64,000 nucleotides of DNA, taken from the NCBI RefSeq assembly GCF_019334725.1, contig NZ_CP079818.1, forward strand, positions 558,001 to 622,000. The letters are read 5' to 3'. Position 1 is the first letter of the stretch, and each line of letters opens with the position of its first letter. This stretch comes from Neisseria perflava. Its GTDB lineage: Bacteria > Pseudomonadota > Gammaproteobacteria > Burkholderiales > Neisseriaceae. Position numbers and translations under genes: made by a program. The notes below the pieces were generated by a model, which saw only the letters and a list, made by a program, of their open reading frames with translations, was not told where the DNA came from and did not search any database. Below are positions 1 through 8,823 of this stretch, piece after piece.

Positions 1-1
1 T

Positions 2-103
2 ACCGGCGCGGCTGTACGTTTGGCCGGTGCGCTGTTTGCCGGAAGCGACATTCCCGAATACGACGAAACCAGTGGTTTGCCGTATATCCGCGCCGCAAAT
101 TGA
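2..103 (+). CDS. C-terminal end of an unrecognised protein
   Basis: The window opens inside a reading frame that ends at the TGA at 101-103 and encodes 33 residues ending in PYIRAAN. The frame is open from base 2 and lies upstream of glyS on the same strand. No conserved motif is visible in so short a piece, so no function is assigned. In neisserial genomes glyQ and a small gene usually precede glyS; this could be that small gene, but that is inference from position only. Confidence 0.55.
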   Translation, partial: TGAAVRLAGALFAGSDIPEYDETSGLPYIRAAN

Positions 104-271
104 AGCCGTTGCGGACGAAGTTGCTTGAAAATCGGGCAAATTGTTTGTGAAAGACAGCCACAGGCCGTCTGAAAATGATAAAATCGCCGTCAATTCAATT
201 AACCTTGCGTCTGAAAACCGCATGATGCCGTTTTCAGACGCCAAACCAATTTCCTATTTAACGATAAGCAC

Positions 272-2371
272 ATGACAACCCAAACCCTCTTAATCGAACT
301 TCTCACTGAAGAACTCCCGCCAAAAGCCCTCAATAATCTGGGCAACCATTTTGCCGCTTCCATTGCCGAAGGCTTGGAAAAAGCTCAACTGATTGATAGT
401 GATCAGATAGGTGTAATGGAACTGCTTGAATTAACTGAGGAAAAATACACTGCCTACGCTTCTCCGCGCCGTTTGGCTGTTCAAGTCAAAAACGTGAAAG
501 CCGTCCAAGCCGATCAAAAAATCGTGAAAAAGGGCCCGGCCGTGGCAAATGCCATGAAAGACGGTGCGCCGACTAAGGCTTTGGAAGGTTTTGCGCGCGG
601 TGCGGGTGCGAAAATCGAAGACCTGACCATCATCAACGACGGCAAGCAAGACGTGTACGCCTACGAATACGTCCAAACCGGCAAACCGCTGGGCGAGCTC
701 TTGGAAGACATCATCAATGCCGCAGTGAAAAAATTGCCGATTCCTAAAGTCATGCGTTGGGGCAGCAGCACATTTACCTTCGTGCGCCCTGTACACAGCC
801 TGATCGTGCTGCACAGCGGCGACATCGTAAACGTCAGCGTTTTGGGTCTGCAAAGCGGCAACAAAACATTGGGTCACCGCTTCCTTTCCAGCGGCGAAAT
901 CACCATCAAAAATGCCGACAGCTACGCCGCACAAATGCGCGAGCAAGGCAAAGTAGAAGCCTCGTTTGCCGAACGTAAAGCCGCCATTCAGACGGCCTTG
1001 AACGAGCAGGCAGGCCGTCTGAACGCGACTGTTGCCGCCGATGAAGCATTGTTGGACGAAGTGACTGCATTGGTCGAATGGCCTGTGGTATTGGAAGCCG
1101 GTTTTGAAGAACACTTCCTCGCCGTGCCGCAAGAATGCCTGATTCTGACCATGCAGCAAAACCAAAAATACTTCCCGCTGCTCGACCAAAACGGCAAGCT
1201 GATGAACCGCTTCCTGCTGGTGTCCAACCTGCAAACCGAAGACCCGTCACACATCATCCAAGGTAACGAACGCGTCTTGCGCGCGCGCCTGTCTGATGCC
1301 GAGTTCTTCTACAAACAAGACCAAAAAGCGACTTTGGAAAGCCGTCTGCCGAAATTGTCCAGCGTGGTTTACCACAACAAAATCGGTTCGCAAGCCGAGC
1401 GTATCGAGCGTCTGCAAAGCATTGCCGCCCATATCGCCAAAGCGTTGGGCGCGGATGCTGCCGCAGCCGAGCGCGCCGCACGTTTGGCCAAAGCAGACTT
1501 GGTGACCGAAATGGTCGGCGAGTTCCCCGAATTGCAAGGCACGATGGGCAAATACTACGCCCGCTTGGACGGTGAAACCGAAGAAATCGCCGAAGCCATC
1601 GAGCAACACTACCAACCGCGCTTTGCCGGCGACAACCTGCCAGAGGGCAAAGTGGCAACCGCCGTTGCTTTGGCCGACAAACTGGAAACCTTGGTCGGCA
1701 TTTGGGGTATCGGCCTGATTCCGACCGGCGACAAAGACCCATACGCCCTGCGCCGCTCCGCATTGGGTATTTTGCGTATGCTGATGCAATACGGTTTGGA
1801 CGTAAACGAACTGATTCAGACGGCCTTTGACAGCTTCCCGCAAGGTTTGCTCAACGAGAAAACGCCGTCTGAAACCGCCGACTTCATGCAGGCGCGTTTG
1901 GCCGTGTTGCTACAAAACGATTATCCGCAAGACATCGTTGCCGCCGTATTGGCGAAACAGCCGCGCCGTTTGGACGACGTAGTGGCCAAACTGCAGGCCG
2001 TTGCCGCGTTCAAACAGTTGCCCGAAGCTGCCGCGCTCGCCGCTGCCAACAAACGCGTACAAAACCTGCTGAAAAAAGCCGATGCCGAGTTGGGCGCGGT
2101 TAACGAAAGCCTGCTGCAACAGGACGAAGAAAAAGCCTTGTACGCCGCTGCTCAAGGTTTGCAGCCGAAAATCTCTGCCGCTGTTGCCGAAGGCAATTTC
2201 CAAACTGCTTTGTCCGAGCTGGCTTCCGTCAAACCGCAAGTCGATGCATTCTTCGACGGCGTGATGGTAATGGCTGAAGATGCCGCCGTGAAGCAAAACC
2301 GTTTGAACCTGTTGAACCGCTTGGCAGAACAAATGAACGCAGTTGCCGACATTGCGCTCTTGAGCGAATAA
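272..2371 (+). CDS. glyS: Glycyl-tRNA synthetase beta subunit
   Basis: A 699-residue protein that begins MTTQTLLIELLTEELPPKAL, the standard start of bacterial GlyRS beta subunits (the LLIE.LTEELP motif). With GlyQ it forms the alpha2-beta2 enzyme that charges tRNA-Gly; the beta chain carries tRNA-binding and HD-like domains, and the length fits the family. A DABA/anticodon-binding region rich in Ala/Leu helices fills the C-terminus. Several uptake sequences lie in the coding region, for example around 1005-1025 (encoding AGRLN). The partner glyQ is not in the window, so it must lie further upstream or elsewhere. No strong Shine-Dalgarno is seen before the ATG at 272. Identification is secure. 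Confidence 0.97.
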   Translation: MTTQTLLIELLTEELPPKALNNLGNHFAASIAEGLEKAQLIDSDQIGVMELLELTEEKYTAYASPRRLAVQVKNVKAVQADQKIVKKGPAVANAMKDGAPTKALEGFARGAGAKIEDLTIINDGKQDVYAYEYVQTGKPLGELLEDIINAAVKKLPIPKVMRWGSSTFTFVRPVHSLIVLHSGDIVNVSVLGLQSGNKTLGHRFLSSGEITIKNADSYAAQMREQGKVEASFAERKAAIQTALNEQAGRLNATVAADEALLDEVTALVEWPVVLEAGFEEHFLAVPQECLILTMQQNQKYFPLLDQNGKLMNRFLLVSNLQTEDPSHIIQGNERVLRARLSDAEFFYKQDQKATLESRLPKLSSVVYHNKIGSQAERIERLQSIAAHIAKALGADAAAAERAARLAKADLVTEMVGEFPELQGTMGKYYARLDGETEEIAEAIEQHYQPRFAGDNLPEGKVATAVALADKLETLVGIWGIGLIPTGDKDPYALRRSALGILRMLMQYGLDVNELIQTAFDSFPQGLLNEKTPSETADFMQARLAVLLQNDYPQDIVAAVLAKQPRRLDDVVAKLQAVAAFKQLPEAAALAAANKRVQNLLKKADAELGAVNESLLQQDEEKALYAAAQGLQPKISAAVAEGNFQTALSELASVKPQVDAFFDGVMVMAEDAAVKQNRLNLLNRLAEQMNAVADIALLSE

Positions 2372-2397
2372 GGCCGCGTTTCAGTTGACCCTTTTTT

Positions 2398-2434
2398 CAG
2401 GCTGCCCGATGATTCAGGCAGCCTGAAGTTTTTC
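2398..2434 (+). terminator. Intrinsic terminator of glyS with a variant uptake sequence
   Basis: A 9-bp perfect stem (CAGGCTGCC / GGCAGCCTG) with a 10-base loop, followed by AAGTTTTTC. The right arm contains TTCAGGCAGCCT (2413-2424), the reverse complement of AGGCTGCCTGAA, the variant uptake sequence described for simian-type Neisseria. Most other terminators in the window use AGGCCGTCTGAA. Confidence 0.8.
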
Positions 2435-2533
2435 GGGCGTATCCCTTGCATGGCGTTCAAGGGTATAATTCGGCAGATTTGTCGCACGACAAATCGCGCA
2501 CATAAACAATTTCCCACATTCAAGAGGCAGATT

Positions 2534-3613
2534 ATGAATATCCCAGCCATCCGAACCGCACTCGATGCCGTATTGATTCCCCACACAATGCGCACCTTAG
2601 GCAGCGAAAAAGCCGTTACACTCCTTGAAGAGCGTTCAGACGGCCTGCATATCGGCCTGAAATTCGCGTTCCCAGTTGCCCATATTGCCGCAGACATTGC
2701 CAATGCCGTTCAAGAAGCCGTCATTTCGCATACCGGCGATACCCACATTCACTTGAGTATCGATACCGAAATCGGTACGCATAAAGTTCAACCCGGCGTA
2801 GCAACCATCAAAGGCGTGAAAAACATTATCGCCGTTGCATCGGGCAAAGGCGGCGTCGGCAAATCAACGACCACAGCCAACCTTGCCACCGCAATGGCCA
2901 GAATGGGCGCGCGCGTCGGCGTACTCGATGCCGACCTGTACGGCCCAAGCCAGCCCACCATGCTCGGCGTACAAGACCGCAAACCCGACCAACAAAACAA
3001 AAAACTCATTCCCGTTGAAGCCGAAAGCGGCATTCAAGTGATGTCCATCGGTTTCCTGGTCGATACCGACCAAGCCGTCGTTTGGCGCGGCCCGATGGTC
3101 AGCCAAGCCTTGCAACAGCTTATGTTCCAAAGCGAGTGGGACAATGTCGATTATCTCTTCATCGACCTGCCGCCCGGTACCGGCGATATCCAATTGACCC
3201 TGTCGCAAAAAATCCCCGTGACCGGCTCCGTTGTCGTCACCACGCCACAAGACATCGCCCTGATTGATGCACGCAAAGCCGTGGATATGTTCAACAAAGT
3301 CAATATCCCGATTTTGGGCGTTTTAGAAAACATGTCTGTCCATATTTGCACCAACTGCGGCCATGCCGAAGCAATCTTCGGCGCAGAAGGCGGCAAAAAC
3401 TTGGCAGAGCGTTTGAATGTACCGTTGCTTGGCCAACTTCCATTAAGCCTGCCTGTACGCGAAGCTATGGATAGCGGCACATCTTCGGCCTTGTTTGAAA
3501 ACAACCAAACCATCGCCGACATCTACACCGAAGCCGCCTTCCAAATTGCACTGGCCATTGCCGATAAAGGTAAAGACTTCAGCAGCCGCTTCCCGAAAAT
3601 CGTTGTCGAATAA
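2534..3613 (+). CDS. mrp: Mrp/ApbC-type Fe-S cluster carrier ATPase
   Basis: A 359-residue P-loop NTPase of the Mrp/NBP35 family, thought to carry and transfer [4Fe-4S] clusters to target proteins in the cytoplasm. Visible features: an N-terminal MIP18-like (DUF59-type) segment, a deviant Walker A GKGGVGKST at residues 104-112, a Walker B-like DLPPGTGD near 211-218, and the cluster-binding CTNC at 272-275. The ATG at 2534 was chosen over an upstream in-frame start at 2450 because it has an AAGAGG ribosome site and gives the normal family N-terminus (MNIPAIRTAL). tRNA-Lys follows about 60 bases downstream from its own promoter. Confidence 0.95.
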   Translation: MNIPAIRTALDAVLIPHTMRTLGSEKAVTLLEERSDGLHIGLKFAFPVAHIAADIANAVQEAVISHTGDTHIHLSIDTEIGTHKVQPGVATIKGVKNIIAVASGKGGVGKSTTTANLATAMARMGARVGVLDADLYGPSQPTMLGVQDRKPDQQNKKLIPVEAESGIQVMSIGFLVDTDQAVVWRGPMVSQALQQLMFQSEWDNVDYLFIDLPPGTGDIQLTLSQKIPVTGSVVVTTPQDIALIDARKAVDMFNKVNIPILGVLENMSVHICTNCGHAEAIFGAEGGKNLAERLNVPLLGQLPLSLPVREAMDSGTSSALFENNQTIADIYTEAAFQIALAIADKGKDFSSRFPKIVVE

Positions 3614-3631
3614 AAAAATTTAAAAAAGGTG

Positions 3632-3660
3632 TTGACAGCTGTGTACCCCATCTCTATAAT
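3632..3660 (+). promoter_or_regulatory. Perfect consensus sigma-70 promoter for tRNA-Lys
   Basis: TTGACA at 3632-3637, a 17-base spacer, and TATAAT at 3655-3660, both hexamers matching consensus exactly. The tRNA begins 13 bases after the -10 box. Confidence 0.93.
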
Positions 3661-3672
3661 GCACAGCTTATC

Positions 3673-3748
3673 GGGTCGTTAGCTCAGTCGGTAGAGCAGC
3701 GGACTTTTAATCCGTTGGTCGAGCGTTCGAATCGCTCACGACCCACCA
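3673..3748 (+). tRNA. tRNA-Lys(TTT)
   Basis: A 76-base cloverleaf starting GGGTCGTTAGCTC and ending in an encoded CCA. The anticodon loop CTTTTAA gives anticodon TTT (Lys). The D-loop (AGCTCAGTCGGTAGAGC) and T-loop (GTTCGAATC) are canonical, and the acceptor arms GGGTCGT/ACGACCC pair fully. It is transcribed alone from the promoter at 3632-3660 and followed by its own terminator. Confidence 0.97.
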
Positions 3749-3756
3749 AATATGAA

Positions 3757-3785
3757 AACCTACTTTGAAAAAAGTAGGTTTTTTT
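3757..3785 (+). terminator. Intrinsic terminator of tRNA-Lys
   Basis: A 9-bp stem AACCTACTT / AAGTAGGTT with a 6-base loop followed by seven T residues, 8 bases after the tRNA CCA end. Confidence 0.92.
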
Positions 3786-3852
3786 ACGTTTGGATTTTGG
3801 GATTTTATTGAGCATATTTTATTATTGAGACAATCCATAGCGCATCAAGCAT

Positions 3853-3894
3853 CAGGCCGTCTGAAAATATCTTTCAGACGGCCTGAAGTTTTTT
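3853..3894 (+). terminator. Inverted uptake-sequence hairpin
   Basis: A 14-bp perfect stem (CAGGCCGTCTGAAA and its complement, 5-base loop) followed by AAGTTTTTT. It lies between tRNA-Lys and the convergent ABC permease gene. The T-run suits + strand transcription. Confidence 0.8.
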
Positions 3895-3943
3895 ATAGGA
3901 ATGTTTTTGAGAAATAAGCTTTCTACTTAGGGCAGACAAACGT

Positions 3944-5197
3944 TTAAAACCTTACCTGCGTCTGCAACTGCCTACGATAAACCAATACGGCAGCAGTCAG
4001 CGTGGCAAAAGAGAATGCAGACAATAAAAGCAGATAACGGCCGATTCCGTCCAGTCCGCTGCGGTTGAGCAGCAATTCCTGAAAAGCCTTCAAGCCCCAA
4101 GCCATCGGGGAAATCCAAGTGAGTTGCTGCATGGTTTCGGGCATGACGTGGGCGGGTACCATAATGCCGCCGATTGCCGCCATCAGGATGATGCCGCCGC
4201 CGCCGAGGACGACGGCATGTTCGGTGGATTTGGCGCAGACGCTGATTAACAGCGCGTAGCCGAGTGCGGCGGCGCTGACGGCGGCGGACAGTAGCGCGTA
4301 GGGAACAAGGCTGCCGTTGAGTATGAGGGCGGGCACGCCGATTTCGGGCAGCAGGTAGCGGCCGAGCAACAGCATTCCGACAAACTGAAGCTGGTTAATC
4401 AGGAAATAGGGGATAAGTTTCGCAGCAATCAGGCCGGATGCGGAGGCGCGGGCGAGACGTAAGCGGGTAATGGTGTTGTTCTGGCGTTCCAGCGCCATGA
4501 CGTTCGATAGCGGTATCATAATGAAAAACATACCGAAAATCAGCCATGCGGGGACGCTGTGCTGTACGGCGTTGGGTTTTTCCACTGTGCCGCTGCCTGC
4601 GCTCAGGTAATGCTCTTCCAGCATTTTCTTATCTAAAAAGCTGCGCACGGCGGCAAATTGTTCGTCGTTTTTTTCATCCACTTTTTTCTGGATGTCTTTG
4701 CGGATGGCGCGGGGCAGTTTTTTATTGTCGATTTTGATGCCGTCGTTGTTGTCGAAATAAGTGTCCAGCCGCGTTTCAGTGTAGTGCTGCTGCAAAACGC
4801 CTTTGACAGCCGCCAGCCATGAAGGCTCGGTATCGGGCGGTACATAGATTTGCAGGGCTTTGTCGTCGGCGATTTTGCCGGAAGCGGGGTTCGGGTTGTG
4901 CAGCACCAGTTGGAAACGTTTGTCGTGTAGGCCGTTTTGCGCGTCGGTCAGTTTTTCAGACGGCATCAGTGTGACATGGATTTGTTCTTTCTCCAGCGCG
5001 GCGGCCAGCGCGGTATTGATACTGTCGTTTGCTACGCCAACCAGCGCGATGCGGCTGTCGTTGTGCGGATCTTGGTCGCGGCTCAGCGCCAACGACATAA
5101 TCAGCATGAAGGCGATGGGCATCACAAACAACACGGCCAAACCGTGCAGGTCGCGGCAGAGCAGTTTGAGTTCTTTGAGGAGGGAGGAAATCGTCAT
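3944..5197 (-). CDS. ABC-2 type exporter permease
   Basis: A 417-residue membrane protein of the ABC-2 permease family (YhiH/YbhR type). It has one N-terminal membrane helix (residues about 17-38), a large extracytoplasmic domain to about residue 215 and five or six C-terminal helices with the family's ALERQNNTITRL coupling segment. It should pair with the ATPase encoded just upstream: the two genes overlap by 4 bases (ATGA), which implies translational coupling. The substrate cannot be told from sequence. A BtrH-like gene upstream on the same strand suggests a role in export or modification of a small acylated or peptide-like product, but that is inference. Confidence 0.88.
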   Translation of the reverse strand: MTISSLLKELKLLCRDLHGLAVLFVMPIAFMLIMSLALSRDQDPHNDSRIALVGVANDSINTALAAALEKEQIHVTLMPSEKLTDAQNGLHDKRFQLVLHNPNPASGKIADDKALQIYVPPDTEPSWLAAVKGVLQQHYTETRLDTYFDNNDGIKIDNKKLPRAIRKDIQKKVDEKNDEQFAAVRSFLDKKMLEEHYLSAGSGTVEKPNAVQHSVPAWLIFGMFFIMIPLSNVMALERQNNTITRLRLARASASGLIAAKLIPYFLINQLQFVGMLLLGRYLLPEIGVPALILNGSLVPYALLSAAVSAAALGYALLISVCAKSTEHAVVLGGGGIILMAAIGGIMVPAHVMPETMQQLTWISPMAWGLKAFQELLLNRSGLDGIGRYLLLLSAFSFATLTAAVLVYRRQLQTQVRF

Positions 5198-6108
5198 TGT
5201 GGATTTTGCTTATCTGTTGCCGGTTCGTCTTTGCGCAGGAAATCAAGGTAAAACGTTTCTAGCGAACCGTGTCCCTGCTGGAAGTAGCGGATTTGCGCGC
5301 CGCTTTGTTGCAGGGCGGCGTAAACGGCGGCGGCATCGTGCGCCGTTTCCATCATGCCGCGGCTGTCCACTTGCTTTGCACCCAAAGCGGCTAGCGTTTG
5401 AGGCGGCAGTGGCGGTTCGACGGTAAAACGCACGACACCGGTTTGCGTGCTTAGAAGCTCGTCCAAACCGCCGTGGTACACCAGTTTGCCGTGTTGCAGC
5501 AGCGCGATTTTGCCGCAAAGCTGCTCGATTTCCGACAGATAGTGCGAGGTGTAAACCACCGTTACCCCCTGCCGCGTCAAATCCGCCACGCTGTCGAGGA
5601 TAAAGCGGCGCGACTGCGGGTCGATGCCAACCGTGATTTCGTCGAGGAACACCAGTTGCGGCGTGTTAATCAGACCGATGGCAAAATTCAGACGACGTTT
5701 AAGCCCGCCCGAAAGATGCTTTGCCGCCTTGTTTTTGTGGGCGGTCAGGTCGGTCTGTTCCAACAGCGCGTTCAGACGGCCTTTGTCGCGCACTTTGTAA
5801 AGCGAGGCGAAAAACAGCAGGTTGTCCCACACCGAAAGCTGCGGATAAAACGCGAAATCCTGCGGCACCAAACCGATTTTCTGCCGCTCGCTGCGGCTTA
5901 ATAGGCGCAACGGCTTGCCGTCAAACAAAATTTCGCCCTGCCGTACTTCCTGCAAGCCTGCCAAAAGCGACATCAGCGTCGTTTTCCCCGCACCGTTGTG
6001 ACCGAGCAGCCCCAAACATTCGCCGTCGGCAATATCGAACGACACATTGTCCAGCGCGGCAATTTCGGCTTTGGGATAACGGTGGGAGAGGGATTGGATG
6101 TGAATCAT
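5194..6108 (-). CDS. ABC transporter ATP-binding protein
   Basis: A 304-residue ABC ATPase that powers the ABC-2 permease encoded next. Walker A GHNGAGKTT is at residues 36-44, the Q-loop (VPQDF) near 81-85, signature LSGGLKRRL at 132-140, and Walker B LVFLDE at 152-157. The DEITVGIDPQSR stretch is typical of DrrA/NatA-like exporters, and a DUF4162-like C-terminal region follows after residue 215. The gene starts at ATG 6108, with an uptake sequence just upstream. About 110 bases separate it from the BtrH-like gene, so all three may be one transcript. Confidence 0.92.
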   Translation of the reverse strand: MIHIQSLSHRYPKAEIAALDNVSFDIADGECLGLLGHNGAGKTTLMSLLAGLQEVRQGEILFDGKPLRLLSRSERQKIGLVPQDFAFYPQLSVWDNLLFFASLYKVRDKGRLNALLEQTDLTAHKNKAAKHLSGGLKRRLNFAIGLINTPQLVFLDEITVGIDPQSRRFILDSVADLTRQGVTVVYTSHYLSEIEQLCGKIALLQHGKLVYHGGLDELLSTQTGVVRFTVEPPLPPQTLAALGAKQVDSRGMMETAHDAAAVYAALQQSGAQIRYFQQGHGSLETFYLDFLRKDEPATDKQNPQ

Positions 6109-6221
6109 GGTTTCAGACGGCCTTAGTATGGATGGAGCATAGTGAAATCATTGACAAAGGCGGCATTAGGTCATCTGTGTACAAACGGGCACAGAAAATT
6201 TCTCGCTACCGCATAACCCCA

Positions 6222-7220
6222 TTATTTCAATAATCCCCGCCATAACGCTTCTTCATCATCCGCAATTTTGCGCAGAAATTCAGCGATGTTGCGGCAGCCG
6301 TTTTCAGACGGCTTTTTGCACTGCTTCACGCACATGGCTGCGAATTGACGCCATTGGTCGCCGATGGAGGTCATTTGTTCCGAGGCCGTCTGAAATGCAG
6401 GTTCGTTGCAGATATGGGCGGCTTGTTCGAGGAAGTAGGCGTAGATATAGCGGAAACCTGCGCCGCCGGTACCGATTTCTTCCTGCATCCGCACCAAATG
6501 GCCGAGAAACAGTTTTTGGTATTTGTCATTTTGTTTGGCAGGCAGGGATTCGATTTTTTTGGCCAGCGTACGGATGCCTTTTACGCCGATGAAAAAGACT
6601 GGCGCGAGCATATGTTTGGCGTTTTTGCGTATGGCCTTGCGGATAATGGCGGGCAAGTCTGCCATGATTTTTTCAGACGGCCTGTTGTCTTCCAAGGTGT
6701 ACATCATGCCTTTTGCCGCCAATACGCCTTTGACAAAGCGTGCACGCTGCAAATCTTCGGCAGCGCAGCGTTGTACGGTTTCAAATACGGGGTCGCTGAT
6801 GAGGTAGTCGTTGCCGTCTTTGCCGTACACTAAAAGATTGTGTGCGTTGAAATGGAAGCGCATTTGCGGCGGGAAGTAGGGCAGCCAGAAGACGGAGGTT
6901 TGCAAACCTGCCAGCTTGCCTGAGGACAGCGCGGCATCCAATGCGGCTTGTCCGCTTTGTGCGTCGGAAAATTTGCGGACGGATAATTTCAGCCCCAATG
7001 CTTTGCAGGTGTTTTTGATGATGCTGCGCGGCGCGGTACGGTAGGAAACCAGCGGCATGCCGTTTAATTTGATCAGCGGCATCCAGACAAACGTCAGTGC
7101 GTGGGCAATGCCGAAAATCATGGCTTCGTCTAAATTGTGGCCATGGTATTTGAGCAGGGTGGACATCACACCGCTTTCGCAATGGGCGGTATGCTGGTGT
7201 GGAAATTCTTGTATGGTCAT
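6222..7220 (-). CDS. BtrH N-terminal-domain protein
   Basis: A 332-residue cytoplasmic protein whose N-terminal half looks like the BtrH_N (cysteine-protease-fold) domain: HCESGV with Cys14 as the likely nucleophile, HNLLVYGKDG near residue 127 as the likely His region, and ISDPVFE as the Asp-containing strand, as in C39-like folds. The prototype, BtrH of butirosin synthesis, moves an aminoacyl group from a carrier protein to an aminoglycoside. The C-terminal half matches the DUF4872 type of extension by its composition and position. It sits upstream of the ABC-2 exporter on the same strand. An orphan carrier protein and ketosynthase lie about 4 kb away. The actual reaction is unknown. Confidence 0.75.
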   Translation of the reverse strand: MTIQEFPHQHTAHCESGVMSTLLKYHGHNLDEAMIFGIAHALTFVWMPLIKLNGMPLVSYRTAPRSIIKNTCKALGLKLSVRKFSDAQSGQAALDAALSSGKLAGLQTSVFWLPYFPPQMRFHFNAHNLLVYGKDGNDYLISDPVFETVQRCAAEDLQRARFVKGVLAAKGMMYTLEDNRPSEKIMADLPAIIRKAIRKNAKHMLAPVFFIGVKGIRTLAKKIESLPAKQNDKYQKLFLGHLVRMQEEIGTGGAGFRYIYAYFLEQAAHICNEPAFQTASEQMTSIGDQWRQFAAMCVKQCKKPSENGCRNIAEFLRKIADDEEALWRGLLK

Positions 7221-7290
7221 AAAGTTATTGGTTTTCGTGCAATGTTTTCAGACGGCCTGAAGCGGTCGGAATGGTTTGTTGTTTTGGAAA

Positions 7291-8142
7291 TCAGCGCGCT
7301 TCTTTGGACGCTTCCTGCTCGGCTTTGTGGCGGCGCAGAAATTCGATGGCGGCGGCTTTTTCGGCTTCGTTGCCGTATTTGGCATCACGTTGGGCGCGGC
7401 GCAGTTCGGCGCGTTCTTTGGCTTCTTCGATTTGGCGCGCTTTGAAGTCTTCGCGGTTGTCGGAGGAGACGAGTTTGTCCTGTTGCGATTGCGCTTTTGC
7501 CATGGCTTTGGCAATCAAATCCATGGGGTTGAATGCGGCGCTTGGTGCGGCTGTTTGGGTTTGTGCCTGTGCGGCCTGTTTGGCTTTGACGGCGGCTTCG
7601 CGTTGCGCCAGCAGGGCTTTGCGTTCGGCATCGTCGCGCTGTTTGCGCGCGGTATGGCGTTCGAAACGGCTTTGTGCGTGTTCGGCGGCGGCAAAGCGCG
7701 GTTCGGCAGAGGTGCTGAAACGGCGTGCGGACGGCAGGAAGGGCTGCGATACGGGAACCATGTCGATGCAGTCGACGGGGCAGGGGGTAACGCACAAGCT
7801 GCAGCCGGTGCATTCGTCGCTGATGACGGTGTGCATCAGTTTGGACGCGCCCATAATGGCATCGACAGGGCAGGCGCGGATGCAGGCGGTACAACCGATG
7901 CAGACGGCCTCGTCAATCAGGGCTACGGCTTTGATTTGTGTTTTTGCCTGGGCGAGGTAGGGTTTGCCCAACAGGTCGGCAATATCTTTCATGACGGTTT
8001 CCCCACCCGGCGCGCACAGGTTTACCGGCGCTTCTCCTACCGACAGGGCGCGCGCATAGGGTAGGCAGCCTTCATAGCCGCACTCACGACATTGGGTTTG
8101 CGGCAACAGGCGGCTGATGCTTTGGATGGGAATGTTCATCAT
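7291..8142 (-). CDS. rnfB: RnfB-like ferredoxin, orphan
   Basis: A 283-residue Fe-S protein. The N-terminus has the RnfB 4Fe-4S motif with Cys18, Cys21, Cys26 and Cys43 (CRECGYEGC...LC). Two bacterial ferredoxin clusters follow (CIGCTACIRACP at 81-92 and CTGCSLCVTPCP at 111-122). A long charged Ala/Glu/Lys/Arg-rich tail of more than 130 residues completes it. It lacks the hydrophobic N-terminal anchor of classical RnfB, and no rnfA/C/D/G/E genes are beside it, so it probably acts as a stand-alone soluble electron carrier. Two adjacent ATGs (8142, 8139) are possible starts. Confidence 0.85.
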   Translation of the reverse strand: MMNIPIQSISRLLPQTQCRECGYEGCLPYARALSVGEAPVNLCAPGGETVMKDIADLLGKPYLAQAKTQIKAVALIDEAVCIGCTACIRACPVDAIMGASKLMHTVISDECTGCSLCVTPCPVDCIDMVPVSQPFLPSARRFSTSAEPRFAAAEHAQSRFERHTARKQRDDAERKALLAQREAAVKAKQAAQAQTQTAAPSAAFNPMDLIAKAMAKAQSQQDKLVSSDNREDFKARQIEEAKERAELRRAQRDAKYGNEAEKAAAIEFLRRHKAEQEASKEAR

Positions 8143-8188
8143 GGATAGTCAAAATCGAAAAGGCGCATTATATCAGATTGTTGCGTTT

Positions 8189-8252
8189 ATTTTGGCGAAA
8201 CCCGCTTTGCTTATTTTAGCGAAACTCGCTACGCTCGTTTTCAGACGGCCTG
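8189..8252. repeat. Uptake-sequence-linked GCGAAACTCGC repeat, copy 1
   Basis: Two degenerate tandem units (TTTTGGCGAAACCCGC and TTTTAGCGAAACTCGC) end in a complete AGGCCGTCTGAA uptake sequence on the minus strand. The second unit plus uptake sequence reappears at 10719-10761. It includes the hairpin TAGCGA-(3)-TCGCTA. Confidence 0.75.
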
Positions 8253-8302
8253 AGCCGGGTTTGCGTTATAATTTTGAAATGGATTTATTCGGGTAATTAG
8301 GA

Positions 8303-8770
8303 ATGACGGCTACACTTTGTCCCTGTCAGTCGGGACGTGTTTATACGGAATGTTGCGCACCGTTTCATGCGTGTGAGGCGGCGGCCTCGAAGGCGGAAGA
8401 GTTGATGCGTTCGCGTTACAGTGCGTATGTTTTGCAGGAAATCGACTATATCGTGGACACGACTGTCCCTGCGCAGCAGAATTTGTTGGACAAGCAGGAT
8501 TTGGCGTCGTGGAGTAAGCAGACGCAGTGGTCGGGATTGAAGGTTATCCGTCATGTGCCGTTTGGCAAACTGCATGCTTTGGTCGAGTTTGAGGCGTATT
8601 TTGAGGAGAATGGGCAAACTGAGTGCCATCATGAATTGTCGGCGTTCGTGAAAATAGACGGGCGTTGGTACTTTATTGATCTGACCGTTGCTTTGCCGAC
8701 GATGAAACAGCCTTGTTTGTGCGGTTCGGGCAAAAAGTTTAAGGCGTGTTGCGGACAGTTTTTCAAATAG
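8303..8770 (+). CDS. YchJ-family SEC-C motif protein
   Basis: A 155-residue protein of the YchJ (UPF0225) family: an NTF2-like core flanked by two zinc-binding SEC-C type motifs. The N-terminal motif is CPCQSGRVYTECCAPFH (residues 6-22) and the C-terminal one is CLCGSGKKFKACCG near 140-153, a typical CxCGSGxxxKxCC signature. The molecular function of the family is not established. It is a single gene with its own terminator, divergent from rnfB. Confidence 0.93.
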   Translation: MTATLCPCQSGRVYTECCAPFHACEAAASKAEELMRSRYSAYVLQEIDYIVDTTVPAQQNLLDKQDLASWSKQTQWSGLKVIRHVPFGKLHALVEFEAYFEENGQTECHHELSAFVKIDGRWYFIDLTVALPTMKQPCLCGSGKKFKACCGQFFK

Positions 8771-8779
8771 TAGTGTAAA

Positions 8780-8817
8780 CAGGCCGTCTGAACGTTCAGA
8801 CGGCCTGAGCTGTTTTT
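8780..8817 (+). terminator. Perfect palindromic uptake-sequence terminator of ychJ
   Basis: AGGCCGTCTGAAC is immediately followed by its complement, making a 28-base perfect palindrome (8780-8807), with GAGCTGTTTTT after it. Confidence 0.8.
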
Positions 8818-8823
8818 GCAGAT

